Positions 9,280 through 15,768 of a stretch of DNA of 23,819 nucleotides are shown here, in pieces. A program made the translations under genes and the position numbers. Location: the IMG/VR virus record IMGVR_UViG_3300025086_000242, positions 1-23,819 of that record; one strand, 5' to 3'. The DNA comes from a virus. The notes beneath the pieces were generated by a model that did no database searches, had not been told where the DNA came from, and worked only from the letters and a program-made list of their open reading frames with translations. The first letter of the stretch is position 1. Every line of letters starts with the position of its first letter.

Positions 9280-9305
9280 AAAAAAGCCCCCGAATTAACG
9301 AGGGC
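9280..9305 (-). terminator. Rho-independent terminator
   Basis: On the minus strand, GCCCTCG pairs with CGGGGGC (7 bp including one U.G) around a TTAATT loop and is followed by six Ts. It lies 18 nt downstream of the stop of the 74-residue membrane-protein gene. It separates that unit from the virion operon. The other strand also has a T-run after the stem, so it could work in both directions. Confidence 0.85.
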
Positions 9306-9322
9306 CCTTTTTATTTATATAA

Positions 9323-9547
9323 CTATTTCTTCATAAAGAATGAAGCAACAATTACTAATACTACCAATCCTACAAAACCACCATTACCTAGTGAAGTTAC
9401 AAGAGCTGATAAATTTGCAATTACATCCATTCCAAATACAGTAGTACCCGTAAGTACTTGCCATAGAATCGTTACTGGTAAGATAGCTAACATAATAGTA
9501 CCTAAACCACCAAAGAAACCATTTACGTATTTAATTACTGAATCCAT
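9323..9547 (-). CDS. Small two-span membrane protein
   Basis: This 74-residue protein has two hydrophobic segments, about 12-34 and 53-72, joined by a short polar linker, and a Lys-Lys C-terminus. A strong AGGAG ribosome site stands 6 nt before the ATG, and a terminator follows. Size and topology would suit a class II holin, but the lysin-like gene is 2.3 kb away and many phage membrane proteins look like this. It sits downstream of an outer-membrane-protein gene and may act in the envelope. Function is not assigned. Confidence 0.7.
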   Translation of the reverse strand: MDSVIKYVNGFFGGLGTIMLAILPVTILWQVLTGTTVFGMDVIANLSALVTSLGNGGFVGLVVLVIVASFFMKK

Positions 9548-9608
9548 TGTTTTCTCCTATTGTTTTAATAAGTATTCTGTTGCAAAATTGCATCGAAAGC
9601 ATGTTGAC

Positions 9609-9621
9609 CCATTATGGGTTA
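9609..9621. repeat. Short dyad ACCCAT-T-ATGGGT
   Basis: This is a perfect 6-bp inverted repeat around one central base, just after the outer-membrane-protein stop codon and upstream of the small membrane-protein gene. The arms are too close for a normal hairpin and there is no T-run. It could be a protein-binding site in the 60-nt leader of the next gene, or chance. Confidence 0.3.
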
Positions 9622-9622
9622 A

Positions 9623-10030
9623 TTAGAATCTAAACCCAAACCCTAATGTAAGGTTTGTAGTTTTTTCTCCTGTGTTGTAAACCACTTTAGGGTCAACGTA
9701 AATATTATTACGTAAGGTAAACATCTTACCTGCCCCAATAGACATACCATCCGTAGATAGCCCGTCTGTTGCTAAATAAGCAAAATATCCTTTTACAAAA
9801 TATCTTGCGTGAAAATCAATATCCATATCAACAGTTGAATCTGCTTGAGATACTGAGCAACCAACCATTAGGTTGTCCATAACACCATATCCAATTGTAG
9901 GTGACACAGACCAATCAGTCCATGCTGTATTTGCTACATCTCCAGTACCTACGTACCAGTCACCACTTGTTTGTGCATTTGCTGCGAACATGCCGCATAC
10001 TAGCATCATTGTTAAAATCAAATTTTTCAT
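9623..10030 (-). CDS. Secreted outer-membrane beta-barrel-like protein
   Basis: The 135-residue product starts with a clear signal peptide: Lys at position 3, a hydrophobic core at 4-15, and ANA|Q cleavage at about residue 19. The mature part has alternating aromatic and polar residues (GDWYVGTGDV, then PTIGYGVMDNLMVG, then FHARYFVKGYFAYLA). It ends in LGFGFRF, the terminal Phe expected of outer-membrane barrels. About six to eight strands would fit. The ANA|Q junction is common in Bacteroidetes exported proteins. An AAGGAG ribosome site precedes the ATG. Possible roles are superinfection exclusion or alteration of host surface receptors; neither is shown. It has its own 100-nt leader with AAGGTT repeats. 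Confidence 0.72.
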   Translation of the reverse strand: MKNLILTMMLVCGMFAANAQTSGDWYVGTGDVANTAWTDWSVSPTIGYGVMDNLMVGCSVSQADSTVDMDIDFHARYFVKGYFAYLATDGLSTDGMSIGAGKMFTLRNNIYVDPKVVYNTGEKTTNLTLGFGFRF

Positions 10031-10088
10031 ATAATTCTCCTTGTTATTTTCTTAATAAAATTAACATGCTTTCGGAGTTCAATACCAT

Positions 10089-10119
10089 AACCTTTTTTAG
10101 AAACCTTTTATATAACCTT
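10089..10119 (-). repeat. Three AAGGTT direct repeats in the leader of the outer-membrane protein
   Basis: On the minus strand AAGGTT occurs three times with starts 12 and 13 nt apart, each flanked by A/T runs, 60-90 nt before the ATG at 10030. A fourth copy in the similar context AAAAAGGTTTATATAA lies at 7303-7308, upstream of another late gene. It could be a promoter or regulator-binding array. The element is short and AT-rich, so confidence is low. No other gene is visible in 10031-10133. Confidence 0.35.
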
Positions 10120-10133
10120 TTTCTTTATTATAA

Positions 10134-10880
10134 CTATCTGGTTTGGTATTTTAAGTAGAGAGTTTCATACTCTTTTTTTATCTGCTTTACTACTTTGGTT
10201 ATATACTGTGTTTTAGCTCCAGTCATCTCTCTTATGAGAATATAAAGAGCTTTTTTATTATAAGTTTCTATGTTGTCTCTTTTCTTAAATAATTCCATTA
10301 CTGCATAAGCAATAGCTTTGTCCCTATCTAATCTAAACTTTTGATCTATTTTTTCTTCATACCATTCTATAAATTGAGTCATAAAGTCTAATATACCATC
10401 ATGCGTTTTAGACAAATGCATTTCATTACCTATATTTCTTTGCCAATCTATATGATTAACACCAGCTTTATTTATCAATCTTTTATAATTTTTATTGTTA
10501 TTTTGTATTAAATAATTTTTTGCTACTATTGAAAAGTAAGAAAAAGCTTTACCTTTATCAGAAGTATATTTAGGCAGCTTTGTTAATAGGAAAGAAACAA
10601 CTTCAGATTTAACTTCTACAATACCACCATCCATGTACATAAACTTAAACCTGTTAATTATGTTTTCTGCTAATTTGAATATTGCACCATTAATATGATC
10701 ATTCCAAACCTTGTTTCTTTTTCTTACATCAGACTCTTGGTTGTATGCTATAATAGCATCTTCTGTTACTTGTGTAAAATACATCTTAGTTTTTCTAGGT
10801 CTACCTCTTCTAGTTAATTTAACTTCTTTAGGTTTTTCTAGTTCTTTGTAGAATAAATCTACTGGGCTTAAATTATCCAT
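10134..10880 (-). CDS. Late-transcription sigma factor, T4 gp55-like
   Basis: In this 248-residue protein, residues 100-135 (LTKLPKYTSDKGKAFSYFS, then IVAKNYLIQ) match the region-2-like segment of T4-type gp55 proteins, which binds core RNA polymerase and melts the late promoter. The N-terminal extension carries RRGRPRK at 24-30, an AT-hook-like basic patch. The C-terminal third is helical and basic and could hold the DNA or clamp contacts. Family knowledge: gp55 redirects host polymerase to late promoters with the sliding clamp. It would therefore drive the virion genes of this window. At 248 residues it is longer than T4 gp55 (185). It overlaps the upstream small gene by 8 nt. The family call rests on one motif, so it is good but not certain. 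Confidence 0.7.
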   Translation of the reverse strand: MDNLSPVDLFYKELEKPKEVKLTRRGRPRKTKMYFTQVTEDAIIAYNQESDVRKRNKVWNDHINGAIFKLAENIINRFKFMYMDGGIVEVKSEVVSFLLTKLPKYTSDKGKAFSYFSIVAKNYLIQNNNKNYKRLINKAGVNHIDWQRNIGNEMHLSKTHDGILDFMTQFIEWYEEKIDQKFRLDRDKAIAYAVMELFKKRDNIETYNKKALYILIREMTGAKTQYITKVVKQIKKEYETLYLKYQTR

Positions 10881-11139
10881 TTACTTCTTTCTCTAAATCT
10901 TCTATGACTTCTTTAATGTTAGTAAATACTTGGCCTACTTCGTCGTCACTTTCAAAGCCGCCCTTTTGATCTATTTCTTTCATACGTATAAAAGAACTTT
11001 TAATAATTTCAAAGTTATTAATTAACTTTGTCTCTATAGAATCTATATAGTCTATTTGCTTTTTTATAGTTTGGTCTTGTCTATAAATTATAAAGATAGA
11101 CAACATTAATAAACTAATTAATATAATTTCTAATATCAT
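10873..11139 (-). CDS. Small membrane-anchored coiled-coil protein
   Basis: This 88-residue protein has an N-terminal membrane segment (about 2-19, ILEIILISLLMLSIFIIY). A charged helix follows with Ile/Leu heptad spacing (QTIKKQIDYIDSIETKLI), then an acidic end. A TAAGGAG ribosome site lies before the ATG. It sits between the HD-domain gene (3 nt upstream) and the late sigma gene (overlapping by 8 nt). It is not the late co-activator gp33, which has no membrane anchor. Function unknown. Confidence 0.65.
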   Translation of the reverse strand: MILEIILISLLMLSIFIIYRQDQTIKKQIDYIDSIETKLINNFEIIKSSFIRMKEIDQKGGFESDDEVGQVFTNIKEVIEDLEKEVNG

Positions 11140-11142
11140 TTA

Positions 11143-11889
11143 TTACTCCTTAAAAAAATCTTTGAATAAGTCGTTTGCTGAATCTGATGCACCATTTAGT
11201 TTAGGAGAAGCTTTTCTTCTCTTTGGTTGAGGCTTAAGATTATTACCAGCAGACTTTACATAATTATCATGTTCAATCCTAGAAGCCATATGATCTGCAT
11301 GGTGAAGTATTGTAGGTAGATTACTTTTAATTTCTTTGTCTGTATTAAAAGTTTTTAGATATTGAACATTAGAATCGTCATATAAACCATCGTGCAATCT
11401 AATACCCATTGCTTCATTGTATGTGTATGAAATTCCATTCTGTGCTAATAAAAATAAAGATCTATCTGGTACTGACATGTAATCTAAGTCAGGGTTAAAT
11501 TTGTAAAGCTTGCCTTGATTCTTTCTATGCCATTCACTTGGGTTAGGAATATAATAGTCTTTTTCCATATCTCCAACTTTACCTAAGTCGTGGTTCAATG
11601 CAGAAAAAATTAATTCTTCGTCTGTATAATTTTTGTCTGCTCCCATTTCATCCCATTGATTAGACAGTCTTTTTGCACACTCTATAACTCTTAGAACATG
11701 ATCAACGTATCCACCAGCAAAACAATTGTGATAGTGTATAATACCAGAAGCAGGAGCTAACATCATTCTTTCAGCTAACTTATTGTACATTGCTTTAAGA
11801 TTCTTTTTTCTTTCACCATCAAAATTATCATTAATGACTTTTAATAAATCATTCCAATTTTCTAATATTTTACTTTCATCTAAATTCAT
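11143..11889 (-). CDS. HD-domain metal-dependent phosphohydrolase
   Basis: In this 248-residue protein the HD-domain metal ligands can be traced. H54 lies in HYHNCFAGGYVDHVLRV (52-68), with a second His at 64. The defining His-Asp pair H100-D101 lies in ALNHDLGK, and a late His/Asp pair lies in LHHADHMASRIEHD (about 195-209). Family knowledge: such proteins hydrolyse nucleotides or cyclic nucleotides. T4-like marine phages often carry one, with roles proposed in nucleotide recycling or in removal of host signal nucleotides. The C-terminus is a basic, Pro/Lys-rich tail. The ATG overlaps the lysin stop by 4 nt, with GGAGATG ahead. The substrate cannot be read from the sequence. Confidence 0.8.
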   Translation of the reverse strand: MNLDESKILENWNDLLKVINDNFDGERKKNLKAMYNKLAERMMLAPASGIIHYHNCFAGGYVDHVLRVIECAKRLSNQWDEMGADKNYTDEELIFSALNHDLGKVGDMEKDYYIPNPSEWHRKNQGKLYKFNPDLDYMSVPDRSLFLLAQNGISYTYNEAMGIRLHDGLYDDSNVQYLKTFNTDKEIKSNLPTILHHADHMASRIEHDNYVKSAGNNLKPQPKRRKASPKLNGASDSANDLFKDFFKE

Positions 11890-12470
11890 GAGTTCATCTC
11901 CATTTGTACTTTATCCCAGTAACCTAATGTTGCTGGATTATCAATTCCTCTTGGTCCACCGTTCCAGCACCTTGCCATTTCTTCTGCAGTAGTTAAACCA
12001 TAGTAATTACAAAAGATATCAAACATCTCTATAGATTTTTTTCTATCCCATCTATCATTGTATGAATATCTTTTATCATAACCATTTCTTCTTAAGATTC
12101 GGTTAACGTCGTCTACCATAGTTTGTCTAATTTGTAAACATCCAACTGCATCTTCTTTTACATTGTATGCTGAATCGTTGTTGCTAGACTCTACTCTAAT
12201 TATGGCATTTAAGATTTCATCTATAGTTTCACCAATAGTTTTTGGTTCATAAAAAATAAGCTCTTTTTCTAAAGAATCTATTTTAAGCATTAATTCTTGA
12301 ACGTGATATTGACACTGTTCTTTTTGAAATTTTAATGCATAATCTAAAGAGCCGTTTTCATTTTGCAAATCTTCTATTTGCTTTTCATAAGATACCATTG
12401 TAATAATAACGAATATACTCGATAAAAATATAACAGCTATCCATAGAAAAAATTTAATTGAATTTTTCAT
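11886..12470 (-). CDS. Membrane-anchored lytic-transglycosylase-like lysin
   Basis: This 194-residue protein has an uncleaved-looking N-terminal membrane segment (7-26) and a coiled-coil stalk (about 28-72). The C-terminal domain has RVESSNNDSAYN (92-103), AVGCLQI (108-114) and DVNRIL (121-126). This resembles the goose-type/SLT transglycosylase fold, in which the Glu of E-S-S (E94 here) is catalytic and the G-x-x-Q-I strand lines the cleft. It would cleave peptidoglycan from the periplasmic face. The N-terminal anchor could act as a signal-anchor that is released at lysis. It lies between a small gene and the HD-domain gene. The start has no clear Shine-Dalgarno sequence. It is alternatively a virion-entry muralytic enzyme, but the anchor argues against that. 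Confidence 0.7.
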   Translation of the reverse strand: MKNSIKFFLWIAVIFLSSIFVIITMVSYEKQIEDLQNENGSLDYALKFQKEQCQYHVQELMLKIDSLEKELIFYEPKTIGETIDEILNAIIRVESSNNDSAYNVKEDAVGCLQIRQTMVDDVNRILRRNGYDKRYSYNDRWDRKKSIEMFDIFCNYYGLTTAEEMARCWNGGPRGIDNPATLGYWDKVQMEMNS

Positions 12471-12472
12471 AT

Positions 12473-12694
12473 TTAGTCAAATAATAATTTTAATTGTTTT
12501 TTATTTCCAACTTCTTTATCTCTTCCAAATTCATTAGCTACTGATTCAGGTGCATAACCCAAAGAAGAAGCTAATCTTCTACATACAATCTTAAACTCTG
12601 CTATTGTTAAATTCGGAGGAATTTCCATTTCTATCTTTTTTGCTTCTCTACTAAATTCGCTTCTATAGTAAATAAGTTTGTCGTGCGTTGCCAT
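12473..12694 (-). CDS. Unknown 73-residue protein
   Basis: A small soluble protein, basic in the middle (EFKIVCRRLASSLGYAPESV) with no recognised fold. It has an AGGAG ribosome site 6 nt before the ATG and is the first gene after the early-type promoter at 12733-12763. The lysin gene follows 2 nt later, so this promoter may drive the lysin, HD and sigma genes as well. Function unknown. Confidence 0.6.
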   Translation of the reverse strand: MATHDKLIYYRSEFSREAKKIEMEIPPNLTIAEFKIVCRRLASSLGYAPESVANEFGRDKEVGNKKQLKLLFD

Positions 12695-12732
12695 TGTAAT
12701 CTCCTAATAAGTTTTGTTTTCTATTAGTATAC

Positions 12733-12763
12733 AATATAATAAATTTTTTCGACTTATCCAAAT
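12733..12763 (-). promoter_or_regulatory. Early-type promoter copy A
   Basis: On the minus strand ATTTGGATAAGTCG is followed by exactly 10 nt and TTATATT, then GTATACTAAT. In sigma70 terms this is TTGGAT, 17 nt, TATATT. It starts 3 nt after the stop of the gene ending at 12767 and reads into the gene at 12694. It is one of seven copies of the same arrangement in this window. Confidence 0.8.
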
Positions 12764-12766
12764 AAT

Positions 12767-13306
12767 TTACTTAAATCTTTTTGACCTTGGTATTTTACCT
12801 CTTGCAATTTTAGATAATCTAGTTATTTCTCTTGTAAGACTTTTGATTTCTTTCTTGAGCTTTGCATTCTTAAGGTCTTTCTTTAATTTGTGAATTCTAG
12901 TGTTAGCTTCTCTGATCATAGTATTCTTTTCTGTCTTTGAAATTTTTTGTTTTTTTACAATGACAGTAGCTTCTATTGTACCTTTTAATTTAGGTTGCTC
13001 TTTACCTTTGTGAAATACGTTACCATCTTTATCAACGTACTCAGCCATAAAATGCCAACCAGCTGGGCGACCAGAGCTTATTCTTCTTGCTGAAAATTGT
13101 GGGCCTTCTACCATTTCATTAACACAATGGTGACAAGTAACTGCTGTAGCGTCTTCTCCTACTACTGTCATGTGACCGCATAATTTACAAGACATATATC
13201 TGTAGGTGCAATCAGGTCTTTCGTTCCATTTTGTACCCTTTCTATATTCAACAATATATTCTTGTTCTCTATTTACAACCTTTATTTTTTTATTTCTTTT
13301 TGCCAT
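12767..13306 (-). CDS. Zinc-ribbon protein with basic coiled C-terminus
   Basis: In this 179-residue protein the pairs C40-x-x-C43 and C58-x-x-C61 form a likely four-Cys zinc ribbon. The C-terminal third is very basic with a heptad-like helix (KKDLKNAKLKKEIKSLTREI) and ends KIPRSKRFK. This combination suggests nucleic-acid or polymerase binding, but I do not recognise the family. The start lies inside the end of the upstream membrane-protein gene (17-nt overlap), without a Shine-Dalgarno sequence, which suggests coupled translation. The stop lies directly upstream of promoter copy A. Confidence 0.65.
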   Translation of the reverse strand: MAKRNKKIKVVNREQEYIVEYRKGTKWNERPDCTYRYMSCKLCGHMTVVGEDATAVTCHHCVNEMVEGPQFSARRISSGRPAGWHFMAEYVDKDGNVFHKGKEQPKLKGTIEATVIVKKQKISKTEKNTMIREANTRIHKLKKDLKNAKLKKEIKSLTREITRLSKIARGKIPRSKRFK

Positions 13307-14369
13307 GTTTATAGTATTTATTAATTAGTTTTTCAAATTCAGCATTGGGTATAGTTGCTTGTTTTCTATACTGTGCTTTTAGTTTTGCAAAGTCTTCTAA
13401 TATATCTTCACCATAGACTTTGTATAAAGTTGGTTCATCTTGCCATTTTTCTTTTATTTCATCTAGAGTATAAGGCGTGTCATATTCTAGACCAGGTGGT
13501 ACTGAGCATGTGACTTCACCTGTAAACATTGTTGGTTCAACCTCTATTACTTCACTAGTAACTTTATTAGATTTAATTTGAGCAAAAGCAAAGTTAGCAG
13601 CTATTACTAATGCAATTGCTAATGGATCAAATACAAATATAATTAGTAACAAGAACCAATTAACCACTTGCCCCATATCTTTACCAGTTTGTTCAGATAG
13701 ATATTTTAGTGGCCCCAATTCTCTTTGTTCTTCATTGCCTATTTCTAATTCTAATAGTTCTGTGTCTAATCTCATTATAGAATCTTGCACAGCTTCTACT
13801 TTCAAGTTTATAGCATTCCTATCTTCTATAGTAGTTGCTAGTTCTGATTGTAATGCTCTTCTTGTAGAACTAGACGTTGTCGTAATAACTTGTCCAGCTT
13901 CTTCAGAGTAATAAGATACTGATGCTGGATTAGATAATGAGGTTCTTAAGTCAGATATAGTTTTATTCAATTGATCTTTTTCTAAAACTAAATCTACCTT
14001 TTGTTCTTCGAATCGACTTTGCTTTGTTTGTAATACTAATAGGGACTTGTCTAAGAATTCCGACTTTGTTGCAGTTTCTTGATAAGCTCCAGATAAGAAG
14101 CCGTATATACCACCAGATGTAATTACCATAAGAACGAATACGGCAATAGATAAATAAAATCTCATCCATTTGTTTATAGTATCCCAATATTGATATAGTA
14201 ATGATGCTGTAACTAGTTTGGCAAATTCTAATGAACCCGCCATTATTATAACTTGTAAACTTGCTCCAGCAAATAGTTTACTCAATCCAAACACAGAATA
14301 GAATGCAGCACTACCAGAAACTGATAGAGCTGATAAACCTATTAAGAAAGGAAAGAGTCTTTTCTTCAT
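13290..14369 (-). CDS. Multi-span membrane protein with a long internal coiled coil
   Basis: This 359-residue protein has membrane segments at about 7-29, 34-58, 70-92 and 236-262. Between the third and fourth lies a 140-residue charged region with heptad spacing (FEEQKVDLVLEKDQLNKT, then VEAVQDSIMRLDTELLELE) that would form a coiled coil. After the last span is a soluble tail of about 95 residues with acidic and basic patches. The start overlaps the stop of the 58-residue coiled-coil gene (TAATG). The two may form one complex in the host inner membrane. I do not recognise a family. An envelope-remodelling or exclusion role is possible but not shown. Confidence 0.75.
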   Translation of the reverse strand: MKKRLFPFLIGLSALSVSGSAAFYSVFGLSKLFAGASLQVIIMAGSLEFAKLVTASLLYQYWDTINKWMRFYLSIAVFVLMVITSGGIYGFLSGAYQETATKSEFLDKSLLVLQTKQSRFEEQKVDLVLEKDQLNKTISDLRTSLSNPASVSYYSEEAGQVITTTSSSTRRALQSELATTIEDRNAINLKVEAVQDSIMRLDTELLELEIGNEEQRELGPLKYLSEQTGKDMGQVVNWFLLLIIFVFDPLAIALVIAANFAFAQIKSNKVTSEVIEVEPTMFTGEVTCSVPPGLEYDTPYTLDEIKEKWQDEPTLYKVYGEDILEDFAKLKAQYRKQATIPNAEFEKLINKYYKHGKKK

Positions 14370-14545
14370 TATACTATTTGTATTAGACTTTTTACTTCTT
14401 CTATTTCTTTTTCAATTGTACGTAAAGTACTTCTTACATCATTGATAACGTCGCCTCTTTTTAGAATAACATCATCTTGTTTCTTTGCCATTGCAATTAC
14501 TCTTTCAAGCTTTGTTTCAATTTTTTCTTTCAGTAGTTGATTCAT
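14369..14545 (-). CDS. Small 58-residue coiled-coil protein
   Basis: A short gene with a strong AGGAG ribosome site (about 14555-14559) and the ATG at 14545. It encodes a charged, purely helical protein (KEKIETKLERVIAMAKKQDD near the start, RTIEKEIEEVKSLIQIV at the end). Its stop codon TAA overlaps the ATG of the large membrane-protein gene, so the two are almost certainly translationally coupled. The heptad pattern suggests pairing with the coiled coil of that protein. Function unknown. Confidence 0.7.
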   Translation of the reverse strand: MNQLLKEKIETKLERVIAMAKKQDDVILKRGDVINDVRSTLRTIEKEIEEVKSLIQIV

Positions 14546-14555
14546 AATATAACTC

Positions 14556-14939
14556 CTAATTTTTGTTAAAATTATTTTTTAATAATTCATCGATTAAGGA
14601 TTGAATAATCATATCTTGTTCTTCATTCAAGAAATCTTCATCTGTTAAATATATCCTATCAGATAAATCTAGCGTACCTTTTTCGACTTGTATTTTCATC
14701 TTCAATAGTTTTGCACATTTTTCATATTCTTCTGTGGTAACAAAATAGTCTATTAAGTCTTGTAATAACCAAGCCTGATCTATTTCTCCTATTGCAAATG
14801 GGTCGTAACTCAATATAACTTCTTCGTCAGTATTAACTAATTCAGATAAAGCAATCTTCTTAGTTACTATATCGTAAGTTAAATCTAACATATAACCTTC
14901 CATGAATTCTTCTACTTTGCCGTATTCTTCTGGTGTCAT
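14556..14939 (-). CDS. Unknown acidic protein with a TEEYEKC helix motif
   Basis: This 127-residue acidic protein is all-helical in appearance. Residues 79-103 (LQDLIDYFVTTEEYEKCAKL, then LKMKIQ) match the 86-residue protein at 16337-16597 (HLIEHYIETEEYEKCSILLQ), so the two are paralogues sharing a tetratricopeptide-like helix-turn-helix. An AAAAGGAG ribosome site precedes the ATG. The gene is immediately downstream of the tmRNA coding piece, so a transcript through the tmRNA could continue into it. Function unknown; a protein-protein adaptor would fit the repeat-like helix. Confidence 0.65.
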   Translation of the reverse strand: MTPEEYGKVEEFMEGYMLDLTYDIVTKKIALSELVNTDEEVILSYDPFAIGEIDQAWLLQDLIDYFVTTEEYEKCAKLLKMKIQVEKGTLDLSDRIYLTDEDFLNEEQDMIIQSLIDELLKNNFNKN

Positions 14940-14969
14940 ATTGTTACTCCTTTTATTTAATTATCCTCT

Positions 14970-15196
14970 TACCTCCGAAGCTTAGACGGTATGCTTCTTC
15001 AACCGTTGGGTCAGGGGGCCTAATTAGGCAGCCATCGCCATTTCAACTTGTGTGCCAGTTGTTGCAGTGAATCTTCCTTATACCCTTATCATTCTGTCAA
15101 AGCCAGTCATCCCCATATCGTGTAAATCTTTTAGTGGAGATGCCGGGAATCGAACCCGGGTCCATAAATGCAGCTAATATAAGTAATAGCGATTCA
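14970..15196 (-). ncRNA. ssrA: Circularly permuted (two-piece) tmRNA gene
   Basis: Reading the minus strand, the T-arm (15159-15143, 5-bp stem CCGGG/CCCGG, loop TTCGATT) and acceptor 3' strand CATCTCC (15142-15136) come first. Discriminator A is at 15135 and CCA is not encoded. A 20-nt intervening segment (15134-15115) follows, then the 5' acceptor strand GGGGATG (15114-15108) and GACTGGCTTTGACAG, close to the tmRNA 5' consensus. The acceptor stem pairs 7/7, with G.U at pair 3, the alanine identity element. The two pieces also pair at 15090-15094 with 15066-... : GAATG/CATTT (15066-15070), GTATAAG/CTTATAT (15077-15083 with 15177-15183) and GATTC/GAATC (15069-15073 with 15191-15195). A tag frame (15065-15024) has its stop in a GCC/GGC hairpin loop. 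Downstream, ACGGT/ACCGT and GAAGC/GCTTC interleave as an H-type pseudoknot (15006-14977). Exact mature ends are not known. No smpB is visible here. Confidence 0.85.
15024..15065 (-). other. Putative tmRNA proteolysis-tag reading frame
   Basis: GCA as resume codon would give the tag ATTGTQVEMAMAA followed by TAA. Ending in Ala-Ala after a small/hydrophobic pair is typical of tags read by ClpXP-type proteases. The stop codon sits in the loop of GCC-TAATTA-GGC, as in helix 5 of ordinary tmRNAs. I cannot find a convincing pseudoknot 1 between the pairing region and the tag, only a CAACT/AGTTG hairpin inside it, so the exact first codon is uncertain. Confidence 0.6.
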
Positions 15197-15198
15197 AT

Positions 15199-15208
15199 TA
15201 TAAATATC
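15199..15208 (-). promoter_or_regulatory. Candidate promoter element (GATATTTATA) at the tmRNA 5' side
   Basis: The minus strand reads GATATTTATAATTGAATC, immediately before the first pairing strand of the tmRNA acceptor piece and overlapping the stop codon of the preceding gene. It is the same 10-mer as at 7317 and 9260. Being so close to the RNA, it would either place the transcription start inside the first helix or serve as a processing site, so it may be coincidental. Confidence 0.25.
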
Positions 15209-15548
15209 AAATAGCAAGTAAGATTTTTGTTAAATTTTTATGTTTCTGATAAAACAAATTTAACGATTGTATATCCTCTTTACTAATATTTCCAGTTGTT
15301 GAATATTTCATCTTATAATTAAAAACTGTAGACTTATCTATTCTAAATTCATTCTGATCAAAGTTTCTATTACCAGCGGACATTTTAATGTTTGCTGAAA
15401 TTAAGGAAAGTATCTTATCAAACTTTTCAACAGTTACTTTAGAAATATCTTTAGGATCTACATTGTCAACAGAATTTAATATATCTAAAACAGTTTTCTG
15501 AATATCAGTATTAAGAGTTTGTACTTGTTGTTTTTTTCTTTTTGCCAT
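15207..15548 (-). CDS. Unknown 113-residue protein
   Basis: A basic, mostly helical soluble protein (TDIQKTVLDILNSVDNVDPK, then VEKFDKILSLISANIK) with no recognised motif. The N-terminus MAKRKKQQ is Lys-rich. It overlaps the end of the upstream membrane-protein gene by 38 nt and has only a weak purine-rich ribosome site. The permuted tmRNA follows directly after its stop, so the tmRNA precursor is probably cut from this operon's transcript. Function unknown. Confidence 0.55.
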   Translation of the reverse strand: MAKRKKQQVQTLNTDIQKTVLDILNSVDNVDPKDISKVTVEKFDKILSLISANIKMSAGNRNFDQNEFRIDKSTVFNYKMKYSTTGNISKEDIQSLNLFYQKHKNLTKILLAI

Positions 15549-15750
15549 TGTAATATCTTTTCTTAGACTTATTGTTCCAAGATTTATTAGGTCTACCGCT
15601 ACCAGTAATTTGATCTTTCAATAATTTATTAGCAATCATTTTATCAGCTAATAATTCTTTCAAACCTTTACCTTGTCTCCAAAGATAGATGAACATTAAT
15701 ATACCACCTAATAATAAACCTAATGCAAATGTTAATAATTCTACTGTCAT
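15511..15750 (-). CDS. Small single-span membrane protein with basic tail
   Basis: This 79-residue protein has an N-terminal membrane segment at about 4-23 (ELLTFALGLLLGGILMFIYL). The remaining part is strongly basic and ends in a Lys/Thr/Ser tail. An AAAGGAG ribosome site lies before the ATG, which supports expression despite the 38-nt overlap with the next gene. The positive tail would lie in the cytoplasm or bind nucleic acid. Function unknown. Confidence 0.6.
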   Translation of the reverse strand: MTVELLTFALGLLLGGILMFIYLWRQGKGLKELLADKMIANKLLKDQITGSGRPNKSWNNKSKKRYYNGKKKKTTSTNS

Positions 15751-15768
15751 TTTTGTAACTCCTTTCTT

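Noticed and set aside
15130-15175. A tRNA gene from the T-arm sequence at 15136-15160
   Set aside because: There is no D-arm or anticodon arm in the usual order. The acceptor complement lies downstream, which fits only a permuted tmRNA.
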